Shown here piece by piece: positions 22,301 through 33,509 of a stretch of DNA of 64,000 nucleotides. A program made the translations under genes and the position numbers. Below the pieces are notes generated by a model, which ran no database searches, was not told the DNA's origin, and saw nothing but the letters and a program-made list of their open reading frames with translations. Positions within the stretch are counted from its first letter, which is position 1; every line of letters begins with the position of its first letter. Source of the DNA: Catonia carolina (Eukaryota > Arthropoda > Insecta > Hemiptera > Achilidae). The stretch lies in assembly GCA_035578175.1 (NCBI GenBank), contig JAQMRL010000006.1, positions 20,061,506 to 20,125,505 on the forward strand, read 5' to 3'.

Positions 22301-23180
22301 TTGTAGAAATCATTGAGCTTCATTTTACCCAAATTCTTTCCCGAAAAAATAAATTTATCCCCTGGTTCAAATCCTGGAAACCACCCCTCCTGGTTGCACA
22401 GTTGTGAGCAACAGTTTAAACGTAATCTGCGGTTGTGGGTTTCCGTTCACTCTTGGGGTTCAGGTTATTCTTTGGACACCGTGTTGTTTCTAAGTTACAG
22501 GTGTTCACGTAGTATATGAAACAACACTCATGTAGTCCAAGGTATTACAGGTAATATTTTTTTCTTAAATTATCTAGTATTCGTTGAGTTTTCTACTTAT
22601 GGAAAGTGGATCGTGTGATAAATGTTACAAAAGTTATTTTTTAGGAATGTTCGTTTTTTTTTTACTTAGATCATTTAGAAGACCTATGAATTCTTCTTGA
22701 ATATTGGTGGTATAGATTACGCGGAATCTGTCATTCTGTGATTGCCGCATGTAGTTGCTGTAGAGAATCTCATTTTCAAAAGAAATTTCATAATTGATTT
22801 GTAAAATTTGTTTAAAGCAACAGATATGGGACATGTTTATAATTCCTCTAGCATTACAGTTACAAGCACTGAGCTCTTCAAACGGAGCTGATGCTCCGTA
22901 TACCCAGTCACCCACTTGGAGGACCGCACCTCATCAGTATATTATCAAAGTCGTCAAACGGATCTTTTAGCTAGTTTAATTGATTAAAATTTCATAATTT
23001 ATATATTTCAATCGTACTTAGAATCCGTTTTTAAAAATAAAAATAAACTTATGCACACTCTATTCTGTGACGACATTTGACTGAGGACTTTATCTGATCC
23101 AAGAAGTTATACGATTACCCCATAGGTAGCGCTAAAATGAATACACTGAAGAAATTTAGTTTGAAATTTTTGCAATAGAT
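22301..23180. other. Unrecognised sequence with a 94-codon minus-strand frame
   Basis: A minus-strand frame between about 22939 and 22634 (containing VGDWVYGASAPFEELSACNC and MSHICCFKQIL) is open, has a mixed composition and may be a gene or transposon fragment. No start codon, splice site or family could be assigned. A B-box-like GGTTCAAATCC at 22369 hints at a further tRNA-derived repeat. Confidence 0.3.
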
Positions 23181-23310
23181 GGTGCTTGTGTTCACAGTGG
23201 ACCGCTTCTCTGCTCAACGAGACTGTATACTATAATATCTCTTTGGTCTACCATTCCCCACTCGAGAAGAAGAAGAATGTAAATAAATACCGTCGCCATT
23301 CTCGCAGTGT

Positions 23311-23351
23311 ACCACGTGATGTCCCTTATGGCAAAACGTCATAGCTATAAA
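23311..23351 (+). promoter_or_regulatory. Candidate Actn core promoter (TATA box and E-box)
   Basis: TATAAA at 23346-23351 lies about 160 bp upstream of the Actn start codon, placing transcription start near 23376-23390. A palindromic E-box CACGTG lies at about 23311-23317. The surrounding 23200-23480 is clearly more GC-rich than the neighbourhood. Motif positions are seen; function is inferred. Confidence 0.4.
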
Positions 23352-23509
23352 CAGCCGGAATAGTGAAAACGAAGCAACGGTCGTGGCCAGTGCGAAGTGC
23401 TCGGAGACCCTTCGGTGGGTTTTTACGGAGTGCGCGGAGGTGGGACTCTGCCTCGATTTTCTGCCGTGAAAAGGACTTTCGACGATAATCAAATCTTAAA
23501 TTTTTTGTA

Positions 23510-23626
23510 ATGAACGACCACATGATGAATAACATTGATCAGTATGGTGACGGGTATATGGAACCTGAGGAAGAATGGGAGAGGGAAGGTTTACTGGACC
23601 CGGCTTGGGAAAAACAACAGAAAAAG
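23510..23626 (+). CDS. Actn: Alpha-actinin, first coding exon
   Basis: Thirty-nine codons beginning [20 protein letters not shown] and ending [15 protein letters not shown], then GT (GTACAT) at 23627. [20 protein letters not shown] is the invariant N-terminal segment of insect alpha-actinin, immediately before the first calponin-homology domain (TFTAWCNSHLRKAG in the family), and fly Actn also splits here in phase 0. An in-frame TAA at 23486-23488 makes ATG 23510 the first usable start. The full protein is an antiparallel spectrin-repeat dimer of ~890 residues that cross-links actin at Z-discs and in stress fibres. None of the CH domains, spectrin repeats or EF hands is found downstream in this window, so intron 1 appears to run from 23627 past 64000. 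Confidence 0.92.
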
Positions 23627-25765
23627 GTACATCGTCTTACAATAAATATAATCATAGAAACATAAGTAGTAATATTTGCAAATGACACCTTGTCCGAATT
23701 AAGTATAACGAAAAATTTGTGTGATCAGTATATTTATTTACAGAAATAATTAATTCTTGAAGTTACAGTATTTGTAGCAACATTTGACAACGCGTTCTTA
23801 TATTTCGTTTACAAAGTAAAATTGTACGTGGTAAATTAAAATGACGTTCAATTCTGTTAAAACAGGATTAATTATTTAATATAATTTTTTAGACGCTTTC
23901 AGAAAACACATACTTTGTTTCACTTAACGATGAATTAGGTGTATTGTATTTAAAAAATAGCATTAATTTTGTTTGAAACCTAATTAAATTCAAATTTACA
24001 ACGAACATTTTCATTAATGTGTAAATTAAACCATTTGAATTGAATTGTACAGCATATTTTATTTTTAAGAAAGCTTATACATTTTTCGTTATGAAATTCA
24101 TTTTCACATAATTCACTTGACTAATTAGTTATGATATAATTTATTAAAAATGTTATTTGTGTAAATTTACGCTTCTTGTTTTATTATTTTCCTAATAAAA
24201 TTTAAAGGAGGCTTATTGACATGGTGTGTTTTAAAGATCAGAAACAAATGTTTGTGTTGTATGTGATTTCCTGAGTAAAACTGTTATTTTGATAGATTTG
24301 AATGTTATCGGAGGAAAAATTAAAGTTGCTCAGATTGCTTTTTCTTTTTAAAATAATACCTGTAGGTTGCTTTTCCAAATTGATAACTTTGGTTTACTAG
24401 TTAAAAAATGTACTAAAAGTTTGTTAATGAAGTAAATAAATTGAAATTTTATGTGCTAAAATATAGTAGGCTACTCAGTTTACAAGACACTATTGTACAG
24501 TCATCTTAGTTTTTTTCAGAATTTAATCTGCAAAGTACTTTATTTTTGATTCTGTACATAGTTTAAAAAGTAATCCAATTTTCGTTTAATCCTTCAGAAT
24601 TATTGGGGCATAGTAGGCTCATAGTTACTTAGTTCTGTTCCTGTAATTCTATTCTGCAGTCACAATTGCTGAAATATCAGTTCAGATAGCAATAGTGCAA
24701 AAGCATTACTCTTCTCTGGTTCATTAAAAGCTACTGATAATATTAGATTGTTATATGTTTTCTGTCTTACCGAACTTATGTATCCACAAATTTTATCATC
24801 AGTATTAGTTATAATTTGTAATTAATTTAATTTGCAAAGTACTTTATTTTATTACTTAACTCTTTTTTGCAAATTTGCTGTGCAATTCTATATCAGAAAT
24901 TAATAAATTGCTATTCTTTTACGAGGTGTATTCCTGAATCTAAGAATGGATTAGATCAGTTTACAGTTTGTCTTAATAAGTACTTCATCCATTGGAATTT
25001 TTCTTAGTTCAGCTCATGTTAATCTTTATATTAGATTTTAATATATGTTAGGTTAGTCCAAAAATATATTAAGAATACCAACTAAAAATATATTAAGTTA
25101 ATTGATAAATTATTTATAAAAATTTTGTTCAAATTTTAAATTGACTACCTATTCAAATTCTTTTGAATTCAGTTTTTCTTAAAGAAATAATTTAATAACG
25201 GTAATTTTTTTACAAGGTTTATTTTGTAATATGGATTTGCATGAATCTTTAATTCAGTTTTTGATACAACTGAAGAATCCGTCGCTGACTCTTAGATCCA
25301 TTACATTGGTTTGAAAACTTATTAGTCATTAATGTATTTTCTGTTGAGGTTATATTAGTTGGATTTTTTCTTTCATTGAACAATTAATAGCATAGAATTA
25401 AGGTTCCAAATCTTCCTAATTTTGATTGTATTTTGTCATTTATGTCAAGTTTGTTAATTTTTACAAATTTAATTTCAGATATAAGTTTTTTGTACGAAAA
25501 TAAATCTAAATACAAAACTATTTTATACTGTGAATCATTTATAAAATTTTATGTAAGAGGATATTCATGGGGGCGTGTATTACTGTGACTCGAAGATCTT
25601 TTGTGATAGAATTTTAACGACTCTGGTCCATTTCCAGTTTCATATTTTTAGTAATACATGATCCGCCCCTGTGCAGGTCTGCATCAGTTGTTATTTCCCT
25701 CCTGGAGCTATACTGAAGAAAATTTAATTCAAGGCTATTTAGCTTCTTAATTTTTTTTATAGTAT
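23627..25765 (+). other. Start of Actn intron 1, unique AT-rich sequence
   Basis: AT-rich and without recognisable repeats or exons. This first 2 kb of the intron is the least transposon-invaded part and could hold intronic enhancers, though no motif cluster stands out. Confidence 0.5.
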
Positions 25766-25777
25766 AATTATTATACT

Positions 25778-26169
25778 CTGCCCATAACAGACAGGTGGAG
25801 TGTCAAATTATTTACACTCAGTCTGTTCGTTGCAGGGCTAAAATAAATCATTCTGTTTCTTATTACATGGTCAGCCAATTAAATGACTCAATCATTTAAG
25901 AACAGAAGAGGTAGAGGTGTAAAAGACACTAATCAGAGTTATCTTCTCTGAAAGTAATGAATTTCATTGTACAGCCAGACCCTGTGGTGAATGAAGTGAA
26001 GTTGTCATTTACAGAGTGGAAAATATGTGCTTTTCAGAGCGCCCGGCATGCTGATAAGCGTACTTTTCCACTCAGTGAGGAAGGCAATGGTAAACCACCT
26101 CACTCCTCGTTTTACTTAGTAAAACCTCTAGAGGTTCAAACCAGCCTTTCGGCTGTTGACCTAAACAAC
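25778..26169 (+). repeat. SINE1, full length with perfect TSD
   Basis: Starts CTGCCCATAACAGACAGGTG and ends CCTAAACAAC. Perfect 12-bp target duplications AATTATTATACT lie at 25766-25777 and 26170-26181. This is the cleanest proof that the family moves by target-primed retroposition. The family reading frame is open in this copy (25957-26193). Confidence 0.9.
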
Positions 26170-26336
26170 AATTATTATACTAACATTTGCTGATAATATG
26201 TATTGTGCATGCATAAAATTCCTATAAAAAGCTAGGGAAAACATCATCCGTGAGGCTCCTCCAGTACTTTTTTTTTTTAGAGTCATCACCCTATACAATT
26301 ATTTAACCATGAGTAAGGAAACCCATTTAACATACA

Positions 26337-26924
26337 CAGGAGCGTTGATTATCCAAATGTCAGTCATCTGAACTGTCAATTATCCGAACCTCCATCGATA
26401 GAAAAAAAAATATATATTTACTCACACAGAGGCCTTTTCTTCCCTTAGAAACTGCAATGCTATGGTGCAAAAAACACCCAAATTAAGTGATGCTGACGCA
26501 TTATTACTAAAAAAATAAAAGATGTTGCTGGTTATAAAGAAATTTAGTCTTACTTCAAATAAAATTCAAGATAATTGAAAATTACTATATATAGTATGTG
26601 GTACAAACACATTAAAACATATTTCATGAAAGATTTTACTGTAGTTTTTCGTTAATTTATTTATTTTTGATATTCTGTATTTTTTCGTGTGTTTTTATAA
26701 TCTTTATTACTCTACATTTGCAATAAATGCGATAAATTAGTGTTTTTTCAATTAAAGTTTATATTACCGTTAATCTATTAAACATATAAGTTATGTCACA
26801 TTGTTATCGTTTAGGTTTTTTTATTACATTGTTATGGTACAATGTATCAAATTACAGAATTTAGCGTATTTGATTATCAGAACTGCTCTGGTTTCATTTA
26901 GTTTGGATAATTGACACTCTACTG
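26337..26924. mobile_element. pogo/Tigger-like MITE
   Basis: Left end CAGGAGCGTTGATTATCCAA; the right end's reverse complement begins CAGTAGAGTGTCAATTATCC. CAGTAGAG..ATTATCC is characteristic of pogo/Tigger termini. The ~590-bp body has no transposase frame. Confidence 0.65.
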
Positions 26925-27540
26925 TGTTAGTTTAAGAAGATTGGTTTAGCGAGATAATTGAGTTGTTAAAAAATTGACTTGAATTAGTGTTGTGAGTTAA
27001 TTACTGCTATTTTATTTCATAAAATACAGCATTTAGGTAACGGGATAAAATTTATTGGTGACTTTCATTAATGATATTTTATCATCAGTTTTTGTATTTT
27101 TATTTGTAATCAGTATTATTATACACATGATAAAAATGTATCCATTTGATTGCATTCCATGTAGTAATTCAGCTGTGAATTATATTCTACTAGTAATTTT
27201 ATTGTATTTCTTTCATGATGCAACTAAGATTTGTTTTGAGCATACTATAATTATAATACATAAATTATACCAAGTAATTCATTCGATCGATGTAAAATTA
27301 ATGGATGACTCATTTTATATGATTTTTTTACATTTATAACCTCATCTAAAAAGTATTTTATTGGTTAATTAAACATTTATAGGTTATTTTTATTAAAGTC
27401 TTCATACTGTACCACACTAAACAATTTTAATTAGAAAAAAGTGTTTTTTTTATTGCTGGTGTAATTACCATTTTTATTGTGTGTAATGTTCATTACATTT
27501 TGGATTTGTTATTATTAATGTCAAATTGTGACACTAATAA
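26925..27540. other. Intronic AT-rich stretch, nothing recognised
   Basis: One 94-codon frame (27055-27339) is hydrophobic, as expected of translated T-rich DNA, and lacks supporting context. Confidence 0.4.
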
Positions 27541-27916
27541 AGTGTCAAATTGTTTACACTCAATCTGTTAGTTGCAGGGTTAAAATAAATACTTCTGGTT
27601 CTTATCACATGGTCAGCCAATTAAATGACTGAATCATTTAAGAACAGAAGAGGTAGAGGTGTAAAAGACACCACGATCAGAGTTATTTCCACGGAAAGTA
27701 ATGAATTTCGTTATATAGCCAGACCCTGTGGTGAATGAAGTAAAGGTGTCATTTGCAGAGTGGAAAATGTGCTTTTCAGAGGGCTCGGCATGCTGATAAG
27801 TGAACTTTTCCTCTGAGTGAAGAAGGCATTGGGTAAACCACCTCACACCTTGTTTTTACTTAGTAAAACCTCTAGAGGTTTAAACCAGCCTTTCGGCTGA
27901 TGACCTAAACAACAAC
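27541..27916 (+). repeat. SINE1, 5'-truncated
   Basis: Lacks the first ~20 bp. It then follows the family consensus from AGTGTCAAATTGTTTACACT to ACCTAAACAACAAC. ATTATTAAT occurs both at about 27511 and directly after the tail, a possible target duplication. Confidence 0.8.
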
Positions 27917-28045
27917 ATTATTAATATAATATAGTTTTGGATTAATTTTCAGTCTATTTGTATTCATTCTAATTATTGTTAAATATTTGGTAAAATTGGA
28001 AATCGTAATAATCAAAAGTGATTTGTAAAACAAATTCTGTAACTT

Positions 28046-28610
28046 CTTGCAATTTGAATACTAGACAGTGGTTATCGGTTTACTTTGATGGTTGGGGTTC
28101 AATTAACCATACTCTCTCAGGAATAGTCAGCCTTAGTTTTTACAAGAGTACATCTCATTTAAATGTTATATATATCATCCTCATCTAATACATGTCGTCC
28201 TCTAGCTGGCCGCATTGGCGTAGTTGGTAGCGTGCTCGCCTCTCATCATGCGGTCTTGGGTTCGAATCCAATTCAGCCACGGCATATTTTCATATGTTAC
28301 AAAAATCATTTCATCCTTCCTTCACTGTCTGCATTAGCAGTAATTGCAGAACAGTCGGATGTTAAACCAAAAAAAAAATCCTCATCTAATCGGGTCAAGG
28401 GTTTGCTTATTGTTCTTAAATTGAACAGATCTTAAATTGAACAAATGCAGCATACATGTATCAGGTCAGGTCACACTAGCAGTAATTGCTGTGAAGAGTT
28501 GAACGTTAAACCAAAAAAAAAAAATTCTCATCTAATCGGGTCAAGGGTTTGCTTATTGTTCTTACATTGAACAGATTTTAAATTGACAAATGCAACGTAC
28601 ATACATCAGA
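28046..28610 (+). repeat. SINE3 split by a SINE2 insertion, with 3' tandem duplication
   Basis: SINE3 sequence (TTTGAATACTAGACAGTGGT to TCATCCTCATCTAAT) stops at 28189, is interrupted by SINE2 (28190-28378), and resumes at 28379 with the duplicated TCCTCATCTAAT and GGGTCAAGGGTTTGCTTATT. The 3' part is repeated once more at about 28518-28600 after a second SINE2-like tail (28470-28513), indicating a local duplication. Confidence 0.75.
28190..28378 (+). repeat. SINE2 (tRNA-derived), full length with perfect TSD
   Basis: Head GGCCGCATTGGCGTAGTTGG contains a canonical A box (TGGCGTAGTTG), followed by a canonical B box GGTTCGAATCC at about 28260. The body includes TGTCTGCATTAGCAGTAATT and ends GTTAAACC plus poly(A). 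Perfect 12-bp target duplications TCCTCATCTAAT lie at 28178-28189 and 28379-28390. Confidence 0.92.
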
Positions 28611-28767
28611 GTAAAAAATAAACCTTCTTGTAGCGACTGAAATGGGTAATTGTATTATCAGAAATGTAGATTCTAAAACTTGATTCCAAAACTCAAAATC
28701 TACTCTTGCATTTATTTTTATTAGCGACAGTTGATCTAAACAGTAAAATATTGTTGCCAAGATTTAA

Positions 28768-28938
28768 ATTTTTTTTAAATTTATTTAACGTCACCTCTAC
28801 TGCTTGGTTACTAGCGACTACGGTGAATCATGTGACTATAACGGTGGGTTTTGACTTGTGAAAATTTCGAGACCCTGGCTGGGTATCAAACCCGAAACCT
28901 CCATGTGGTAAGCTAATCATTACGCTATGGAGGCGGGG
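28768..28938 (-). repeat. SINE2-type tRNA-derived SINE, diverged
   Basis: On the minus strand it begins with a tRNA-like head (CCTCCATAGCGTAATGATTA) followed by the B-box-like GGGTTTGATACCC and an A-rich tail. Imperfect AAGATTTAAATT/AAGTTTTTAAATT flanks suggest the target duplication. Confidence 0.7.
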
Positions 28939-29148
28939 AAGTTTTTAAATTGGTAGTGCTTTCAGGGTGAGTAATAAACCTTTATGATGCACTATAAACA
29001 ACGATATTTACCCATTCATTGTCATTTTGTTGGATGTTAACAGTTTTTTTTTTACGTTATTTTGGTTATACATGGTAAACTATGTTACTGACATTCCCAT
29101 ATCTCTTTGAAAACATTATTTGATTTGAAATTACTTTAAGAATATCTC

Positions 29149-29770
29149 TTCTTCTTCTTCTTCTTCTTCTGCCTGTCAAGGATTAGGCATCTCTGCCTGT
29201 TCTGAACCTCTCAAATCTGCCCATCTCTTTCTTGGGTGTCCTCGTTCTCTCCTGCTCTCCGGCTTATAGCCCAGTGTCTGTCTGCTTAGGTATCCTATCC
29301 TCCCGCATTCTGTTTACATGCTCTAACCACTGCATTCTGTTCTGAGATACCTTATCGTTTATAGAGATGTTGAATTCTTTCCTTATCTTGGTATTCCTGT
29401 GATGATCTTCTCTTCTACACCCATATGTATGTCGAAGAAATTTCATTTCAGATGCTTGCAATCTACTTTCCTCTCGCTTTGATAGTACCCAAGTTTCACT
29501 GCCATAGAGTAGAGTCGGCACTGCTAATGTTTTATAAAATCTCAACCTCGTGTTTTTGCTGGTGCTATTTTTTAAAGTGCGGTGGATAGTTCCGCATATT
29601 TGCTGAAATCGTTGCATCTTATTGTGTAAGCATCTATATCCTGTTGGTATGTAATGTTGCAATCTAGATACTGAAAGTGGGAGATCTGTTCCAAAATATT
29701 ATTAGCTATAACAATTTTACTTCTGACTGGCTCCTTCCCTGTAAATGCCATTACCTTTGTAATGAAAAAT
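29149..29770 (-). pseudogene. LINE RT C-terminal remnant
   Basis: On the minus strand the frame 29662-29264 reads RTLKNSTSKNTRLRFYKTLA, then VPTLLYGSETWVLSKREESR and LQASEMKFLRHTYGCRREDH, typical of the C-terminal part of non-LTR RTs. It is followed in another frame by the usual basic C-terminus and a (GAA)n 3' tail (CTTCTT repeats at 29149-29171). The RT core and endonuclease are absent. This is a 5'-truncated dead copy inside Actn intron 1. Confidence 0.85.
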
Positions 29771-30035
29771 TATGATTTGTTTGATTATTTGACTGGTCTG
29801 TTTCTGAATAGTAATGAACTTATTATGGTGTTGTCTTTGTGATGATCAAGTACCACAAACTAACGTTGCTCAATTTATTTTATTTTTTTCATGATCATCT
29901 GTAACGATTTACTGTAAATTTTTATAAATACGTATATTGTAAATAACGTTTCATGCGTTAATATAGAACCGTAGACGAAGCAACGTAAATCATAGTCTCA
30001 AATCCTCTGGAAACACAAAATACCATGGGAAGTAG

Positions 30036-30803
30036 CGTGTCTCCAAAAGATTTATTTCTTTAACTGAGCCTTTTAACTGCAATCGTATCTTTTACATTTT
30101 AATCCTTTCCATTTATAAACGTATTATACTTCAGCTTATGTTGTTTAAGTCATCTGCTGAAAGGCTGGTTTGAACTTCTTGATGCTTTACCATGTAAAAC
30201 GAGGAGTAAGGTGGTTTATCATGCTTTTTCTTCCTGAATGGAAATGTTTCTTATCAGCAAACACTAAACTTCCACCCTGAAAATGACACTTTCACTTCAT
30301 TCACTACAGTGTCTGGCTGTATAATGAAATTCATTACTCTCAATGGAAAAACCTCTTAACTATTGTCTTTTACACTTCTACTTCTTCTGTTTTTAAATGC
30401 TTCACATAGCTCCAAAAGATTTATTTCTGTAACTGAGCCTTTTGACTGCGATTGTACCTTTTACATTTTGATCCTTACCTTTTAAACATATGCTTTAGCT
30501 TATGTTGTTTTGGTCATCAGCTGAAAGGCTGGTTTGAACTTCTAGATGCTTTACTAAGTAAAACAAGGAGTGAGTGGTTTATCATGCCTTTCTTCCTGAA
30601 TAGAAAAGTTTCTTATTAACAAACACTTAACTTCCAACTTGCAAATGACACGTTCACATTTCATTCACCGTAGGGTCTGGCTGTATAATGAAATTCATTA
30701 CTCTCAATAAAGATAACTCTGACTAGTGTCTTTTACACTTCTAGTTCTGTTCTTAAATGCTTCAGTCGTATAATTGGCTGACTTTGTGATAAAAAACAGA
30801 ACT
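30036..30803. repeat. Tandem duplication of a unit carrying minus-strand SINE1
   Basis: Unit 1 (30036-30407) and unit 2 (30408-30803) each start CTCCAAAAGATTTATTTCT and contain the same 100-bp unique flank followed by a SINE1 on the minus strand (30140-30407 and 30504-30803). The SINE tails are GTTGTTT in both. The second copy is slightly longer at its end. One SINE1 insertion was duplicated together with its flank. Confidence 0.75.
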
Positions 30804-30806
30804 ATT

Positions 30807-31796
30807 ACTTTCTCTTGCCTATATGAATATATAGGCAGGAAAGTATTGTTTTCATGTCGATTTTTCGAAATCGAGTTTTCACCGGATCTATACGTTTTCA
30901 GACCCCCTGAACCCAAAAAACATGTTTTTAGCGATTGGTCTGTGTGTGTGTGTGTGTGTGTGCGCGCGCGCGTGCGTGTGTGTGTGTGCGCGCGCGCGTG
31001 TGCGTGTGTGTGTGTGTGTGTGAACAGAATATCTCAAGAACGGAACATCGTACGAACTTGAAACTTAAGTTACATACCACTACCGGACGCGACACGAACA
31101 TTTTCATCAAAATCGGTCAACCGGAAGTAGTAGTTTATTCGTATAATTTTTCAGTTTTTTGCGATTTTCTCAAAAACTGGTCCTACGATTTTTTTTAAAA
31201 TCGCCTATTTTACTCAATTTTTTTATTCTCTACAAGATAGGGTAGGCGCCATGTTTGCTGAAATTCTCGGTGAGGCTGTTTTCACGTAAAAACGTTGTTT
31301 TTTTTTAAGATTACGGCTTTAATATAAATTTTAGCGCAAAAACTTATATAATAAAAGTTGTAGAGAATTTAAAAACCTACAACTTCTGTTTCAAACATTG
31401 TTTTGTATGACGCTTAGTTTAGCAGTAATTAGCGATTTTCTGATTTTTTCTCACGAAAACGTGTGAAAAATCGATTTTTTTAAGATTTGGGCCTTAGTAT
31501 GCATTTTACGACAAAAGTGTATATAACCAAATTTATAGGAAATTTAAAGATCTACAACTTTTATTTAACGTATTTTTCTCTACAGAGCCTAGTTTAGCGT
31601 GAAATAGTGATTTTCCGTATTTTTAAGCCAGACTGAGGTTGATTTTCATTTTGAGTGTTTCACTCATGATTAAAATAAGGTTATGTTTATTGAGGTTAGT
31701 TTTTTGTTTATTTCTAATATTTTATTACTAATGTTAAATTATATTGTAAATTATTTGCATTGGCAAGAGAAAGTTGTGTGAGTGTTTCACACCAGA
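30807..31796 (+). mobile_element. Helentron/DINE-like element, copy C (full length)
   Basis: Best preserved copy. It starts ACTTTCTCTTGCCTATATGA with hairpin CCTATATGAATATATAGG, carries a long mixed (GT)n/(GC)n tract at 30942-31021, and ends GGCAAGAGAAAGTTGTGTGA plus GTGTTTCACACCAGA. T residues lie outside both ends. Confidence 0.75.
30942..31021. repeat. (GT)n/(GC)n microsatellite inside Helentron copy C
   Basis: Eighty bases of alternating purine-pyrimidine, GT runs broken by two GCGCGCGCG blocks. It is a potential Z-DNA-forming tract and explains the open frames of alternating Cys-Val or Thr-His here. Confidence 0.9.
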
Positions 31797-31811
31797 TTTT
31801 TTTTTGTAGGC

Positions 31812-32018
31812 CTGGAACTACTGTCTGTCTATAACTTGATGGCCTCCCGCAGAGAGGAGCAGAATCGGGCCGCTACTAGCCTTCTTAATAACATTTCATT
31901 ATGTACTACTAACTAGTACACTGGAATTGGTACATAATGAAGTGTTATTGAGAAGGCTAGTAGCGAGCCGATTCTGCTCCTCTCTGAGGGAGGCCATCAA
32001 GTTACAGACATACAGTAG
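31812..32018. repeat. Long hairpin (inverted repeat with ~95-bp arms)
   Basis: The left arm (about 31812-31910) and right arm (about 31931-32018) are inverted copies, including GGCCTCCCGCAGAGAGGAGC against GCTCCTCTCTGAGGGAGGCC and CATTTCATTATGTAC against GTACATAATGAAGTG. The loop is about 20 bp. The arms are more GC-rich than the surroundings. It could be a MITE-like foldback or a hairpin-RNA locus within the Actn intron. Confidence 0.8.
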
Positions 32019-32588
32019 AAAAGTGTAAATAATTTAACAGTCCATCTGTTTGTTATGGCCAAACTTCAGATTAATGGATGTTTAAAGGATTTATGGAAGA
32101 TTTTATCTTATCTAAAAATATAATTAATTTTCTTGAGTTATTTATCTCGGTCATTTCGATTGGTTGGATCTCTTTACAGTATATATCATAATGTGAGTCG
32201 AACAATATGTCGTTATGATTATCTCATATTGGATAGTGACATGTTAATAGTTTTTATTGCAATATTATGAAAATTTTCAAGTAATTCAATGATCATTAGG
32301 TTTTCACTTTAATCAGTTACAACAGAGTATATCTTTATATTTCAAGATAAGATTAAACAGCTTATTTATAAATCATTTTTATAAGATTGTTTGATTTGAA
32401 AACTAGACTTACTTCAACATGATTATAATTTCATTGGTCAACATGTAATAATAATTATTCAAAATTTGTTTTTCTGTAATGTTTGTTCATGAATTATCAG
32501 GATTGAATGTTCGTATTGAACTAAATGGGTTTCTCTTATTATTACTAGTATTGTTTGTATTACTGTTGATGTCTATTTTTTTTTATTT
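32019..32588. other. Intronic AT-rich stretch, nothing recognised
   Basis: No repeat family or exon could be identified. Confidence 0.4.
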
Positions 32589-33423
32589 ACTTTCTCTTGC
32601 CTATATGAATGTATAGGAAGGAAAGTATTGTTTTCATGTGGATTTTTCGAAATCGACCGGATCTACACGTTTTCAGACCTTCTGAACCCAAAAAACATGT
32701 TTTTAGCGTTTGGTCTGTACAGACTTGAAAAACTTGAAACTTAAGTTACACACCACTACCGGAAGTAGTAGTTTGTTCGTGTAATTTTTCACGTTTTTGA
32801 GATTTTTAAAAACTGGTCCTAAGAATTTTTTTATAATCACCTGGTTTACTAAATTTTTTATGCTCTACAAGATAGATTAGGCGCCATGTTTGCTGAAGTT
32901 CTTGGCGAGGCTGTTTCAACGTAAAAAGATTGTTTTTCTTAAGATTACGGCTTTAATATGCATTTTAGCGCAAAAATTTATCTAATAAAAAATGTAGAGA
33001 ATTTAAAATCCTACAACTTTTATTTTAAACATTTTTTTGTATAACTTTTTTTTTGTATTGCTTATTTTATCGGTAATTAGCGATTTTCTGTTTTTATCGC
33101 ACGAAAACGTGTGAAAATTCGATTTTTTAAAGATTTCTGCCTTAGTTTGCATTTTACGACAGAAGTGTATATAATCAGATTTATAGGAAATTAGAACATC
33201 TACAACTTTTATTAAGAAAATTTTTCTCTACAGAGCCTTAGTTTAACGTGAAAGAGTGTTTTCCGTATTTTTAAGCTAAACTGAGGTCGATTTTCATTTT
33301 GCGTCTTTCACTCGTCATTAAAATTAGGTTTTGTTTATTTCTAATGTTTTATTACTAATGTTGGGTTATATTGTTAATTATTTGCATTGGCAAGAGAAAG
33401 TTGTGTGAGTGTTTCACATCAAA
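32589..33423 (+). mobile_element. Helentron/DINE-like element, copy D
   Basis: From ACTTTCTCTTGCCTATATGA (hairpin CCTATATGAATGTATAGG) to GTGTTTCACATCAAA. It has internal deletions and lacks the GT tract. Both ends are embedded in T-rich DNA. Confidence 0.75.
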
Positions 33424-33509
33424 TTTTTTTTTTTTTGCTTTTATTTGTCATCAGGAACTGTACAAAATTATTGACAACTACCCAATTTAATTGCTGTTTT
33501 TTTTTGTAG

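Noticed and set aside
27055..27339. 94-codon hydrophobic frame in Actn intron 1
   Set aside because: Composition matches translated T-rich DNA; no Kozak context, splice sites or homology.
28205..28275. Possible tRNA gene
   Set aside because: A and B boxes are good, but the sequence continues into a SINE body with poly(A) and TSD, so it is SINE2.
30774..31198. Overlapping open frames of repeated Cys-Val or Thr-His residues
   Set aside because: They are translations of the GT/GC microsatellite inside a Helentron-like element.
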